Source of the DNA: DASZGI01 sp035938995
Lineage (GTDB): Bacteria > Actinomycetota > Actinomycetes > Streptomycetales > Catenulisporaceae
Direction of reading: 5' to 3'
Length of the DNA: 13,946 bases
NCBI RefSeq assembly: GCF_035938995.1
Contig: NZ_DASZGI010000024.1
Span: forward strand, 1 to 13,946
Within the stretch, counting starts at the first letter, position 1, and each line of letters begins with the position of its first letter. Shown in pieces: positions 13,913 to 13,946 of this stretch. The position numbers and the translations under genes were made by a program. The notes beneath the pieces are model-generated. The model saw only the letters and a list, made by a program, of their open reading frames with translations, was not told the DNA's origin and did not search any database.

Positions 13913-13946
13913 ATGACAGCTGCGAGAACATTACGCAAGACACAGA
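13913..13946 (+). CDS. start of a divergent gene, probably a regulator (cut by window end)
   Basis: Only the first 11 codons are visible (MTAARTLRKTQ), running off the window. The position divergent from an MFS exporter, across an operator-like palindrome, is typical of ArsR- or MarR-type local repressors, but no domain is visible yet. The ATG lacks a ribosome site and follows a TANNNT box by five bases, suggesting a leaderless message. Codon use is unusual for the window: AGA, TTA and several ACA codons, including the rare Leu codon TTA, which in Streptomyces depends on the bldA tRNA. Confidence 0.45.
   Translation, partial: MTAARTLRKTQ

Overview
This window is very GC-rich, with third codon positions almost always G or C, many GTG starts, GTGA/ATGA stop-start overlaps, and TANNNT boxes placed directly before start codons. 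Together with a predicted F420-type enzyme, a giant LuxR-type ATPase regulator and a MoxR/DUF58/DUF4129 operon, this points to a filamentous or related actinomycete (Streptomyces/Catenulispora-like). The genus is not resolvable from the sequence alone.

Layout: (a) 1-335 has no convincing gene; it holds a perfect 18-bp hairpin and two TCGGCCGA palindromes. (b) 336-1448, minus: a GT4 glycosyltransferase of the MgtA/PimB mannosyltransferase type. Divergent from it, 1591-2661, plus: a polytopic ABC-2-like membrane protein. (c) 2791-7594, plus: a tight five-gene operon (DUF4129 membrane protein, small membrane protein, MoxR AAA+ ATPase, DUF58 protein, membrane protein), closed by a strong hairpin at 7618-7654. 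(d) 7742-8131, plus: a small split-barrel, F420-type oxidoreductase, probably leaderless. (e) 8420-11637, minus: a 54-residue small protein translationally coupled by a GTGA overlap to a 1018-residue LAL (LuxR-type) regulator, followed by a nested hairpin. (f) 11849-12490, plus: a TetR regulator divergent from the LAL unit; the shared intergenic region carries repeated TACCTYAGGCGG boxes exactly 21 bp apart. (g) 12508-13845, minus: an MFS exporter convergent with TetR and divergent from a regulator-like gene whose first 11 codons end the window.

How it fits together: the central operon looks like a MoxR chaperone-type ATPase acting with its usual DUF58 partner at the membrane, with three membrane proteins of the same unit. 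It lacks the transglutaminase or vWA gene that often accompanies such clusters, at least inside this window. The right half is regulatory: three regulators (LAL, TetR and the partial gene) surround one efflux pump, and the intergenic repeats suggest local autoregulation. I see no mobile element, CRISPR array, tRNA or rRNA.
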